Shown here: piece by piece, positions 1 to 5,690 of the stretch
How the letters are laid out: each line of letters starts with the position of its first letter
Position numbering within the stretch: position 1 is the first letter of the stretch
NCBI GenBank assembly: GCA_003022905.1
Contig: PXSE01000039.1
Span: 1-6,433 of the forward strand
Direction of reading: 5' to 3'
DNA: 6,433 bases
DNA from: Halobacteriales archaeon QS_9_68_42
GTDB lineage: Archaea; Halobacteriota; Halobacteria; Halobacteriales; Haloarculaceae
The notes under the pieces: generated by a model
Database searches by the model: none
What the model saw: only the letters and a program-made list of their open reading frames with translations
Told to the model about the DNA's origin: nothing
Program-made: the position numbers and the translations under genes

Positions 1-180
1 GCCGGCGGCCTCGAACCGGCCGTGGAAGTGAGTGTCGTGCAGCACCGTCACCGTCCCCTCCTGACCGGCGACGGGGAGGCTCCCGAACGACCCGACGGTT
101 ACCCCGCCGGCGACGGCCGTCAGCAGTCCCCGCCTCGACAGTTCATACGGCGTCGTGGCTCGCTCGCGTTCGTCGTCCAT
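1..180 (-). CDS. Tat-exported metallophosphoesterase / 5'-nucleotidase family protein (N-terminal fragment)
   Basis: The first 60 residues of a protein that continues beyond the left edge. Residues 15-20 (SRRGLL) form a twin-arginine motif followed by a short hydrophobic stretch (LLTAVAGGVTVG), so export in folded form by the Tat pathway is expected, with cleavage probably near residues 38-40. Immediately after comes a beta strand leading into LHDTHFHGRF (47-56). This resembles the first metal-binding motif of the UshA/5'-nucleotidase calcineurin-like phosphoesterases, whose usual form is LHTNDxHG. The family hydrolyses nucleotides and related phosphoesters outside the membrane and helps phosphate and nucleoside scavenging. 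The start at 180 is chosen because it gives a compact acidic n-region before the RR pair and has a TATA-like element 31-38 bases upstream. The catalytic and C-terminal domains lie outside the window, so substrate and completeness cannot be judged. The Tat call is firm and the family call is good. Confidence 0.8.
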   Translation of the reverse strand, partial: MDDERERATTPYELSRRGLLTAVAGGVTVGSFGSLPVAGQEGTVTVLHDTHFHGRFEAAG

Positions 181-210
181 GAATGCTGTCTGCACCGTCT
201 CACTTTGTAA

Positions 211-218
211 TTTTATAT
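211..218 (-). promoter_or_regulatory. TATA-like promoter element for the 5'-nucleotidase-like gene
   Basis: Read on the minus strand this is ATATAAAA, one of the few AT-rich stretches in the divergent gap 181-333. Its centre lies about 34 bases upstream of the ATG at 180, which predicts a transcript with a very short leader of under 12 bases. It is assigned from spacing and composition only. Confidence 0.55.
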
Positions 219-298
219 CGTGCCGCGGAAGCGGCCTCGACGCCCGGCCCTCGCGAGCATCGTGCGGCCCCGCCCCGACTCGCCGCCGGCGGGGAATA

Positions 299-309
299 CA
301 ATACATAAG
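299..309 (+). promoter_or_regulatory. TATA-like promoter element for the DUF5827-like/ATPase operon
   Basis: An AT-rich run (CAATACATAAG) is centred about 29 bases before the ATG at 334, the spacing expected for a leaderless haloarchaeal transcript. Directly upstream, CCCCGCC at 268-274 and GGCGGGG at 288-294 form a 7-base inverted repeat with a 13-base loop. This could be an operator or simply reflect high GC. Assigned from position and composition. Confidence 0.5.
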
Positions 310-333
310 AGGGTCCGTCGTTTACGCCCAGCC

Positions 334-597
334 ATGCCACGACCGCGCGAGGAGTTCGAGGACCTGCGGGCCTTCGAGTTCCGGGACCCCGAGGAGGTCC
401 TCGAGGAGGAGTACCTGTACACCGTCTACGAGATAGCGCGACTGCTCCAGGGGGTCGACCCCGACAGGGAGATGGACGCCGAGACGGAGGACATCCTGCT
501 GGACTGGGCCATCCCGTGGATGCTCGACAACAGCGAGGCGTTCGTCTTCGCCGAACCGGACGGCGACGAGGAACCGGGGTACTACGGCCTGAGATGA
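334..597 (+). CDS. Small acidic haloarchaeal protein, DUF5827-like, function unknown
   Basis: An 87-residue, strongly acidic soluble protein without signal peptide, membrane segment or cysteines. It begins MPRPREEFEDLRAF and has a central helix-prone part (YLYTVYEIARLLQG, 27-40). After an acidic linker comes a second aromatic/hydrophobic segment (LLDWAIPWMLDN, 55-66) and a tail ending PGYYGLR. From memory this matches a small conserved haloarchaeal family annotated DUF5827; that name should be confirmed with a profile search. The ATG at 334 is chosen because it lies about 29 bases after a TATA-like element. An upstream in-frame ATG at 220 would add a basic, low-complexity stretch and place the promoter inside the gene. 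The stop overlaps the start of the downstream ATPase (ATGA), so the two are almost certainly translationally coupled and may act together. No biochemical role can be read from the sequence. Confidence 0.82.
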   Translation: MPRPREEFEDLRAFEFRDPEEVLEEEYLYTVYEIARLLQGVDPDREMDAETEDILLDWAIPWMLDNSEAFVFAEPDGDEEPGYYGLR

Positions 598-1406
598 AGC
601 TACTCGTCGCCGGCGCGAGCAGGGTGGACGCCGGCAAAACGACGTTCACCGCGGGGCTGGTCGAGCGGACCGGCATGCGGGCGTTCAAGCCCCGGGCCGG
701 TAACGACTACTGGTACGACCACGACGATTACCGGCAGGCCATTGAGTCCGGCCGACTGTACGGCAAGGACGCCGAACGGCTGGCGGCGACCTCGCCGGGG
801 GAGGTCCGGCCGGAGGCCATCAACCCGGTCCACCGGCTGTGGCTGCCGACGCCGGGCGGCGGGACGGGCCTGCTGGGCCACGAGGAACGGGCCTTCGCGG
901 TCGACCGGGTGACCGACCCCGAGGGCGGCGAGGGCTATATCGTCAACGGAACGGTCGAGGTGCCGCCTGCCGCCCAGAACGGCCTGCCGCTGGCGGATGC
1001 GGCGGCCGTCGAGTCGCTTCCGGAGCTGAACGACCTGATGGCGAACCGCCACGCGTCGGCGCTGTCGGCGCTCGGCGAGCGGGTCGCGGCCCGCGAGGCC
1101 GCGGTCGTGGAGTCGTACTCGGACATCGCCCGGCCGCTGTCGGGGCTGGTCCCGGACGCTGTCGCAGTGGTCGAACCCCGCCGGTGTCGGGTTTACGACG
1201 GCAACCGCTACGTGAAGGCCTGCGAGGTGGCCAGCGGCAGCGCCCACGAAGGCCGCCTCGAGGAGCGCGTCGAGTCGGTCGTCGGGTTGCTCGACCCGGC
1301 GGCGACGGCTCCGCTGCCGGCGCTGACCGGCGAGGAACGGAGCGACCCTGGGGCGGTCGCCGACGCCTACGCGGACGCCTACGAGGCGCTCTTTGCGGCG
1401 GTCTGA
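594..1406 (+). CDS. P-loop ATPase of the SIMIBI / dethiobiotin-synthetase-like type, substrate unknown
   Basis: A 270-residue soluble protein. The N-terminal strand MKLLVAGAS runs into a Walker A loop, GASRVDAGKTT (7-17), with lysine 15 and threonine 16 placed to bind ATP phosphates. AFKPRAGNDYWYDHDDY (30-46) recalls the KPxxTG segment after the P-loop in dethiobiotin synthetase and related SIMIBI amidoligases. VVES (171-174) sits where a VEG-type motif would be expected. These last two matches are my inference. The middle (84-150) is glycine-rich and less conserved in appearance, and the C-terminus is alanine-rich and helical. The start at 594 is preferred over the longer frame beginning at 516, because it gives an ATGA overlap with the upstream gene and puts the P-loop at the usual N-terminal place. 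Absence of biotin or cobalamin genes nearby gives no support for a specific pathway. A conserved haloarchaeal ATPase of unknown role is the safest reading. Confidence 0.85.
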   Translation: MKLLVAGASRVDAGKTTFTAGLVERTGMRAFKPRAGNDYWYDHDDYRQAIESGRLYGKDAERLAATSPGEVRPEAINPVHRLWLPTPGGGTGLLGHEERAFAVDRVTDPEGGEGYIVNGTVEVPPAAQNGLPLADAAAVESLPELNDLMANRHASALSALGERVAAREAAVVESYSDIARPLSGLVPDAVAVVEPRRCRVYDGNRYVKACEVASGSAHEGRLEERVESVVGLLDPAATAPLPALTGEERSDPGAVADAYADAYEALFAAV

Positions 1407-1749
1407 TACTGACTGTTATGACTCATCACCGGGTTGACCGCTCGACGGCGGGCGGTCGCACCGGCAAAAGCTACAGTAATCACTGCAAGTGGGTGCCGTA
1501 GAACGGGGGGACACCGCCGTACAGACGCACGGGTTGCTCGCTCGCAACGGCGGGTCGCTAGCTGGTCAGGGTGCCCTCTGGGGCGCGAGGCGGTGACGGC
1601 ACGCTCAGGGGTGGGAGCGGCCGTCGACCCAGTGGGGATTCCGGCCCGCCCGGGCCCGGCGAGGAACCGCCCCGCTTCGAGGTCGCAGGACCGGGGTGCG
1701 CCTGTACCCGTGTCGACTCCTCGGAGCGGTAAGTACGTTGACCCAACTC
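1407..1749. other. 343-base gene-free region with several potential hairpins; possible structured RNA
   Basis: All frames here translate to arginine-rich, non-acidic products unlike haloarchaeal proteins, so no gene is called. Several short inverted repeats follow one another. GACCGC 1436-1441 pairs with GCGGTC 1452-1457. GTTGC 1533-1537 pairs with GCAAC 1544-1548. GTGCCC 1571-1576 pairs with GGGCGC 1581-1586 across a TCTG tetraloop (one G-T wobble). GACGGC 1595-1600 pairs with GCCGTC 1620-1625. CCCCG 1670-1674 pairs with CGGGG 1692-1696, enclosing GTC/GAC. GTTG 1737-1740 pairs with CAAC 1744-1747 just past the stop of the minus-strand gene. GGGTGC (1491-1496) could pair at long range with GTACCC (1704-1709). 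High GC makes chance pairing easy, so an RNA gene is only a suggestion. SRP RNA and RNase P RNA signatures are not present. Confidence 0.35.
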
Positions 1750-2334
1750 TCACTCAATTCTCGCCGCCTGCGCGGCGAGTTCGATGTGGTAGCGGGGGTT
1801 CGTCTCGACGGCCGGCCCGTGACCAACGTACATCGCATCGAGCGACTTGTCGACGGCCTCGAGCAGGCGCGCGATGCTCTCAACGAGCGTCTCCCGGTCG
1901 CCCTCCGCGAGATCGGTCCGGCCGAACCCGCCGTTGGCGAACACGAGGTCGCCGGCGAAGAGGACGCCCGCCCCGCGGGCGTACAGACAGACGTGGTCGT
2001 TCTTGTGGCCCGGCGTGTGCAGCGCCTCGCACTCGGCGTCGCCGATTCGGAGGTGATCGCCGTCGTCGATTTCGTGGTCCACGAGTGGGTGGTCGGGGTC
2101 GAACCCCCACACGTCGACGTCGAAGGCGTCGACCACGGACTCGACATTGCCGACGTGGTCGGGGTGGGTGTGGGTCAGAACGACGGCGTCGAGGCCGCCG
2201 GTCGCCTCCTCGACGCGCGCCGCGGCGTCGAAGCCGTCGCCGGCGTCGACCAGGACGGTCCGCTCGCCGTCGACGAGAAAGGCGTTGCTCGTCATCGACT
2301 GGACGCCCGCGGCGATGTTCCGAACGGTGGTCAT
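1750..2334 (-). CDS. Metallo-beta-lactamase-fold hydrolase (glyoxalase II-like)
   Basis: A 194-residue single-domain cytosolic protein with the complete metal-binding set of the fold. It has THTHPDH at 54-60 (His55, His57, Asp59, His60), His110 in HTPGH, Asp129 in FAGD and His172 in GHG. These would hold two metal ions, commonly zinc or iron, that activate water for hydrolysis. The segment LVFANGGFGRTDLAEGD (130-146) resembles the GGxGRxDLxxGD region of the glyoxalase II/ETHE1 branch, so a thioester or similar substrate is plausible. The length fits stand-alone haloarchaeal members and the exact substrate cannot be read. The ATG at 2334 (MTTVRNIAAG) is preferred; a longer frame to 2469 would add 45 basic residues and run across the hisF promoter and start. 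The gene is divergent from hisF with an 88-base gap, and no operon partner lies downstream. Confidence 0.9.
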   Translation of the reverse strand: MTTVRNIAAGVQSMTSNAFLVDGERTVLVDAGDGFDAAARVEEATGGLDAVVLTHTHPDHVGNVESVVDAFDVDVWGFDPDHPLVDHEIDDGDHLRIGDAECEALHTPGHKNDHVCLYARGAGVLFAGDLVFANGGFGRTDLAEGDRETLVESIARLLEAVDKSLDAMYVGHGPAVETNPRYHIELAAQAARIE

Positions 2335-2385
2335 TGTCCGCCGTTGGTCGCGGGCGGCTTTGGCTCTTTGGCCCCCGACCCCGAA

Positions 2386-2393
2386 ATGGTAAA
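2386..2393 (+). promoter_or_regulatory. TATA-like promoter element for hisF
   Basis: In the 88-base divergent gap between the hydrolase and hisF, the stretch CCGAAATGGTAAACC stands out as AT-rich. It looks like a BRE-type CGAAA followed by a TATA-like GGTAAA. Its centre is about 33 bases before the hisF ATG, predicting a leader of only a few bases. A counterpart for the minus-strand gene, the AAAG-rich stretch around 2358-2370, is too weak to call. Confidence 0.4.
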
Positions 2394-2422
2394 CCCTCCG
2401 CCCGCCAACCGTCGGGTAGTAG

Positions 2423-3238
2423 ATGACCCTTACGAAGCGCATTATTCCCTGCATCGACGTCGACGTCAACGACGAGGGGAACGCGGCCGTCTACACGGGC
2501 GTCAACTTCGAGAACCTCGAGTACACCGGCGACCCGGTCGAACTCGCCGAGAAGTACAATGAGTCGGGCGCCGACGAGTTCGTCTTCCTCGACATCACGG
2601 CGTCGGCCGAGGGTCGGGAGACAATGCTGGACGTCGTCTCGGCGGTGGCCGACGAGTGTTTCATCCCGCTGACCGTCGGCGGCGGCATTCGGACCCGAGA
2701 GGACGTCAAGGAGACGCTGCGGGCCGGCGCCGACAAGGTGTCGATAACGACGGGGGCACTGGAGCGGCCCGAACTCATCGAGGAGGGCGCGGCGGCGTTC
2801 GGCAGCCAGTGCATCGTCATCAGCGTCGACGCCCGCCGGCGCTTCGACAAGGCCGGCGAGCACTACGTCGATGTCGACGGCGAGAGCGCCTGGTTCGAGT
2901 GCACGAAGAAGGGCGGCCGCGAGGGGACGGGAATCGACGTCGTCGAGTGGGTCAACGAGGCCGAGGACCGCGGCGCCGGCGAGCTGTTCGTCAACTCCAT
3001 CGACCGCGACGGCACCAAGGAAGGCTACGACGTCCCGCTCATCCGGACGGTGTGCGAGGAGACGTCGACGCCAGTCATCGCCTCCTCGGGGTGTGGCAGT
3101 CCCGAGCACGTGCACGAGGTGTTCGAAGAGGCCGGCGCCGACGCGGCGCTTGCGGCCTCCATCTTCCACTTCGGGGAGTACACCATCGAGGAAACCAAGG
3201 CCTACCTCGACGAGCAGGGCGTCCCCGTCCGACTGTGA
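2423..3238 (+). CDS. hisF: Imidazole glycerol phosphate synthase subunit HisF
   Basis: The 271-residue cyclase subunit of imidazole glycerol phosphate synthase. With ammonia delivered from HisH it converts PRFAR to imidazole glycerol phosphate and AICAR, joining histidine and purine synthesis in the cytosol. Family signatures run along the (beta/alpha)8 barrel: KRIIPCIDVD (5-14, catalytic Asp12), LDITAS (56-61), TVGGGIRT (84-91), GADKVSI (102-108), ISVDARR (133-139, second catalytic Asp136), SIDRDGTKEGYD (192-203), IASSGCGSPEH (219-229) and ALAASIFHFGE (242-252). It is longer than the roughly 253-residue Thermotoga protein because of small insertions after strand 1 and after Asp136. The ATG at 2423 fits the family N-terminus exactly. 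No hisH or other his gene is adjacent, consistent with the scattered his genes of haloarchaea. Alignment suggests the loop-1 lysine (Lys19 in Thermotoga) is Thr25 here. Confidence 0.97.
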   Translation: MTLTKRIIPCIDVDVNDEGNAAVYTGVNFENLEYTGDPVELAEKYNESGADEFVFLDITASAEGRETMLDVVSAVADECFIPLTVGGGIRTREDVKETLRAGADKVSITTGALERPELIEEGAAAFGSQCIVISVDARRRFDKAGEHYVDVDGESAWFECTKKGGREGTGIDVVEWVNEAEDRGAGELFVNSIDRDGTKEGYDVPLIRTVCEETSTPVIASSGCGSPEHVHEVFEEAGADAALAASIFHFGEYTIEETKAYLDEQGVPVRL

Positions 3239-3272
3239 CCGTCCGACGGCGGCGCCTGCCAGAATCCGTCGG

Positions 3273-3279
3273 TATTTAT
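3273..3279 (+). promoter_or_regulatory. TATA box for the zinc-ribbon membrane protein
   Basis: TATTTAT in an otherwise GC-rich gap, centred about 27 bases before the GTG at 3303. The spacing predicts a leaderless transcript beginning at or next to that GTG and is a main reason for choosing that start. The gap from the hisF stop is 64 bases, so the gene is probably transcribed independently of hisF. Confidence 0.65.
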
Positions 3280-3302
3280 CGCCGCGGCCCCTCGATTCGA
3301 CA

Positions 3303-4106
3303 GTGACGTGGCGGTGTACCTGGTGCGGGCGGGAGTACGAATCCGACGACCCGCCGTGTGACACCTGTGGCCGCGAGCGGTTCGAACGGGTCGACGACGA
3401 GTCGGAGTCGGCGTTCGAGGCCGAGTCGTTCGTTTGGGTCTGCGAGAACTGCGGCCGCGAGCACGTCAAGAACCCGAAGATATGCTCGGGGTGCAGCCAC
3501 CCCACCCTGGAGAAGCGGGCGGTCGGCGACGGGGACCTCTCCCCGGAGCTGTCGACGCCCGGCTACCTCGACGTCGGGTGGCCCTACCTGCTCGGGGCCG
3601 TCGCCGTCGTCGCGGTGGTGGCGCTGGCGCTGGTCGGCGTGATTCCGGTGCCGGGCCTCGGCGGCCCGCCGGCCCCGCCGGAGGCGCCCGGCGAGTCGGC
3701 GCAGGCCGCCGGCCTCGACCTCCGGACCGTCGAGTCGGAACTCCACGGGGAGTTCGCGGCCGAACGGGGCACGGAACGGGGCCGCGACGACGGCCTCTCG
3801 GCACTTGCGACCTACGCCGTCCGCCACGACATCGCCGCCGAATACGACCCTGACTACGAGGGTGAACTCCCGCCGGCCAGGGAGTTCGACCCGGACTGCC
3901 GCACTGAACTGGGCGGCGACGTGGTCGAACTGTCCGTCGACCCGGCGAACTTCGACAGTGAGGCCGCCCTGGCGGCGGCAGTCGCCGACGACCTGCTGGG
4001 ACGGTCGAGTTTCGAGACGCTCGTCACCCGGGAGGCCGGCGCCGAGGCCGTGGCCGTCCACGTGACGCCCGAGGATACGGTCGCGGTCGCCTACGTAGTC
4101 TGCTGA
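3303..4106 (+). CDS. Membrane-anchored double zinc-ribbon protein with divergent CAP/SCP-like C-terminal domain
   Basis: A 267-residue protein starting at GTG, with no usable earlier ATG near the promoter. The N-terminus holds two four-cysteine zinc ribbons: Cys5/Cys8 with Cys19/Cys22, and Cys47/Cys50 with Cys61/Cys64. A hydrophobic helix, roughly 95-116, is the single membrane segment. A Gly/Pro-rich linker (117-130) follows and then an acidic domain from about 136 to the end. By positive-inside logic the ribbons probably face the cytoplasm and the C-terminal domain the outside. The C-terminal domain has the outline of haloarchaeal CAP/SCP domains: an initial helix (VESELHGEFAAERG), YAVRHDIA where a CAP RHSxDMA helix would lie, and a final strand VAVAYVVC resembling a CAP ending. 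The GENI-type glutamate and GHRxN-type histidine are not visible, so any CAP fold is degenerate. This resemblance is inference. The role is unknown. Confidence 0.82.
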   Translation: MTWRCTWCGREYESDDPPCDTCGRERFERVDDESESAFEAESFVWVCENCGREHVKNPKICSGCSHPTLEKRAVGDGDLSPELSTPGYLDVGWPYLLGAVAVVAVVALALVGVIPVPGLGGPPAPPEAPGESAQAAGLDLRTVESELHGEFAAERGTERGRDDGLSALATYAVRHDIAAEYDPDYEGELPPAREFDPDCRTELGGDVVELSVDPANFDSEAALAAAVADDLLGRSSFETLVTREAGAEAVAVHVTPEDTVAVAYVVC

Positions 4107-4171
4107 CCGGCGGCGGTCGGAATGCTCTCGGTCGTTCTGAACGCGGTGTGTGCCTCGCCGCTCGGGCGCCA

Positions 4172-4188
4172 CCGGGAACGATTCCGGC
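4172..4188. other. Imperfect hairpin between convergent genes
   Basis: CCGGGAA followed by CGA and TTCCGG can fold into a stem with one bulged G. It lies in the 90-base gap between the convergent ends of the zinc-ribbon gene and rpoL, about ten bases past the rpoL stop. No T-tract accompanies it on either strand, so it is not a clear archaeal terminator, although it could shape a 3' end. The rest of the gap shows nothing else. Confidence 0.3.
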
Positions 4189-4196
4189 GTCCCGCT

Positions 4197-4481
4197 TCAG
4201 GCCGCGGTCTCGAAGGCCTCGCGGAAGGCGTCAGTCTTCGTCGTGATGCCGCCGGCGGCCTCCTCGAGGGCGTCCAGCGGGTCGATGCTGCCGTCGGTCT
4301 TGATGCTGACGATGGGGTCGGTCTGGCCGCCCGACTGCTCGGGGTTCATGTCGTAGGTGGCGGCGGCGACGCCGTCGACTTCGAGCAGAGCGCCCTTCAG
4401 GACGTTCATGAAGGTGTGGTCCTCGCCCGCTATCTCTATCGACAGTTCGGTTTCGAGGTTCTCGATGACGCGGAGGTCCAT
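4197..4481 (-). CDS. rpoL: DNA-directed RNA polymerase subunit L (Rpo11)
   Basis: A 94-residue archaeal RNA polymerase subunit, homologous to eukaryotic Rpb11 and to part of bacterial alpha. It pairs with subunit D to form the assembly platform of the polymerase. The family core is plain: [20 protein letters not shown], then [14 protein letters not shown] (residues 21-34), the signature of the L/Rpb11 dimerisation domain, then [19 protein letters not shown], an archaeal form of the strand-turn region, and a helical acidic C-terminus. The ATG at 4481 (MDLRV) is chosen because it matches the family N-terminus; a GTG three codons upstream would add only Met-Pro-Pro. Length is as expected. The gene is convergent with the zinc-ribbon gene and divergent from the dehydrogenase, with an 82-base gap. 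No clear TATA box is seen; AT-rich bases around 4506-4516 are the best candidate. Confidence 0.96.
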   Translation of the reverse strand: MDLRVIENLETELSIEIAGEDHTFMNVLKGALLEVDGVAAATYDMNPEQSGGQTDPIVSIKTDGSIDPLDALEEAAGGITTKTDAFREAFETAA

Positions 4482-4534
4482 TGGGGGCACGTAGAGCCAT
4501 CCGCCGTATGAGCGTTACGAACCGCCCCGGCACG

Positions 4535-4542
4535 CTTTTGAC
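4535..4542 (+). promoter_or_regulatory. TATA-like promoter element for the short-chain dehydrogenase
   Basis: CTTTTGAC is the only AT-rich run between the divergent starts of rpoL and the dehydrogenase. Its centre lies about 26 bases before the ATG at 4564, matching leaderless spacing. The form is common for haloarchaeal promoters but not a perfect TATA box. Confidence 0.45.
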
Positions 4543-4563
4543 CGGGCGCGCCCCCGGCCCGGT

Positions 4564-5331
4564 ATGGACGTCGACATCGGCTTCGAGTTCGAGGAACGGA
4601 CGGCCGTCGTCACGGGAGCCTCAAGGGGCATCGGCCGGGCCATCGCCGAGGGGTTCGCCGAGGCCGGCGCCGACGTGGTGCCGCTGGCGCGGTCGGAGTC
4701 GGCGCTTGAGGGCGTCGTCACGGCCGTCAGAGAGCGGGGCGTCGAGAGCCGCCTCGAGACGGTCGACGTGACCCAAAGCGAGGCAGTCGAGGCCTGCTTC
4801 GAGCGGGTCGCCGACGACCTCGGCGTCGATATCATCGTGAACAATGCCGGCGTCAACCCCGAGGCCGCCCTCGGGCCGCCGGGGGCGGTGACCGACGAGG
4901 GGTTCGAGCAGGTGATGGCGGTCAACCTCGAGGGGGCCTTCACCTGTGCCCGGGCGGCGGAGCCGGCGCTGAGGGCGTCGGAGGGCGTGCTGGTCAACGT
5001 CGCCTCGGTCGGCGGCCTCGTAGGACTGCCCCGTCAGCACCCCTACGTCGCCTCCAAGCACGGCCTGGTCGGCCTGACGAGGAGCCTCGCGCTGGACTGG
5101 GCGCCCGACGTGCGGGTGAACTGTCTGGCGCCAGGGTACGTCGCGACCGACCTGACGGCCGACCTCCGGGCCGACGAAGACCTCCGGGCGTCCATCGAGG
5201 ACCGGACGCCGCTGGAGCGGCTCGCCGACCCGGGAGAGATAGCCGGACCTGCGGTGTTTCTCGCCAGCGAGATGGCCTCCTACGCAACCGGCGCGACGCT
5301 GGCCGTTGACGGTGGCTGGACGGCGCGATGA
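4564..5331 (+). CDS. Short-chain dehydrogenase/reductase (classical SDR, FabG-like)
   Basis: A 255-residue classical SDR, the usual length. The Rossmann cofactor motif TGASRGIG is at 17-24, VDVT at 67-70 positions the adenine, and NNAG is at 93-96. The catalytic tetrad is complete: Asn121, Ser148, Tyr161 and Lys165 (YVASK). Downstream LAPGYVATDL (188-197) binds the nicotinamide side, and the C-terminus LAVDGGWTAR is typical. Arg43 after the second strand, with no Asp in that position, leans towards NADP(H) over NAD(H). It should reduce a ketone or oxidise a secondary alcohol. The family is often labelled 3-oxoacyl-ACP reductase or glucose 1-dehydrogenase, but haloarchaea lack bacterial-type fatty acid synthesis, so a FabG role is unlikely and the substrate is open. 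The ATG at 4564 follows the TATA-like element by about 26 bases. It appears monocistronic. Confidence 0.93.
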   Translation: MDVDIGFEFEERTAVVTGASRGIGRAIAEGFAEAGADVVPLARSESALEGVVTAVRERGVESRLETVDVTQSEAVEACFERVADDLGVDIIVNNAGVNPEAALGPPGAVTDEGFEQVMAVNLEGAFTCARAAEPALRASEGVLVNVASVGGLVGLPRQHPYVASKHGLVGLTRSLALDWAPDVRVNCLAPGYVATDLTADLRADEDLRASIEDRTPLERLADPGEIAGPAVFLASEMASYATGATLAVDGGWTAR

Positions 5332-5690
5332 CGGCGCGTCGGCCGAACCAGTCCCGGAGGGCCACATGGAGCCCTCCCCTGCGGCCGTCGGTTCGCGTAC
5401 CTATGACCGACAGTATGATCCGTTGCCGCCGACACGGAGCACGTCTGCCGGTGCGAGTGGCCGCCGCTGCTGCCCCACGTGTAATCGTCGATGGGCATCG
5501 GCAGGGTGCCCGACGCGGCCGGGGAGGCGGAAAGACATCGATCGGTCGTTCGTCGCCGACCACTCGGCGCTGACCGACGGGATCGGCACCCTGACCCCGA
5601 TCAGCTCCGGCCAGGACAGCGCGCTCCGCATCATTGACCGGCTCGGGACCGGTATGTCGACGGCGAGACAATACGTAGCCCCGACCGGAT
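5332..5690. other. Gene-poor region without a recognisable conserved gene
   Basis: Open frames exist here on both strands, but their products are basic, Arg-, Ser- and Pro-rich and show no domain I recognise, unlike the acidic proteins around them. One plus frame ending at 5692 contains CCPTC and a less arginine-rich C-terminal part (FVADHSALTDGIGTLT) that could be a fragment of something degraded. I cannot name it. No terminal repeats or transposase motifs are visible. The region is best treated as an intergenic or possibly decayed segment. Confidence 0.4.
5356..5377. repeat. Perfect 7-bp stem-loop 25 bases past the dehydrogenase stop
   Basis: GGAGGGC at 5356-5362 and GCCCTCC at 5371-5377 form a perfect 7-base stem around the 8-base loop CACATGGA. 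The position just after the dehydrogenase stop suggests a 3'-end structure of that transcript. There is no following T-tract, so it does not look like a standard archaeal terminator. It may stabilise the mRNA end or be a chance GC palindrome. Confidence 0.4.

Noticed and set aside
1411..1421. Shared CTGTTATG string at 1413-1420 and 5806-5813 as a possible repeat
   Set aside because: Only eight bases match, the surroundings differ, and it occurs twice in 6.4 kb, which is compatible with chance.
1483..1725. SRP 7S RNA or RNase P RNA in the structured gap
   Set aside because: A GGTCAGG string occurs at 1564-1570, but the GGAAG and AGCAG parts of the SRP core are absent on both strands. The GAGGAAA and ACAGAA conserved segments of RNase P RNA are also missing.
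1434..2426. Long plus-strand open frame of 330 codons across the gap and the hydrolase gene
   Set aside because: The product is extremely arginine-rich and without domains, and it runs antisense to the well-supported metallo-beta-lactamase-fold gene. It is a typical GC-driven shadow frame.
1880..3505. 541-codon minus-strand open frame opposite hisF
   Set aside because: It covers hisF and parts of its neighbours in the antisense direction, has a low-complexity basic C-terminus and no recognisable domain.
3276..4172. 298-codon minus-strand frame opposite the zinc-ribbon gene
   Set aside because: It is antisense to a gene with clear CxxC ribbons, a membrane helix and a good promoter. Its own product is arginine-rich without domains.
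5328..5573. 81-codon ORF starting in an ATGA overlap with the dehydrogenase stop
   Set aside because: The overlap looks operon-like, but the product is dominated by arginine, with no acidic character and no known motif.
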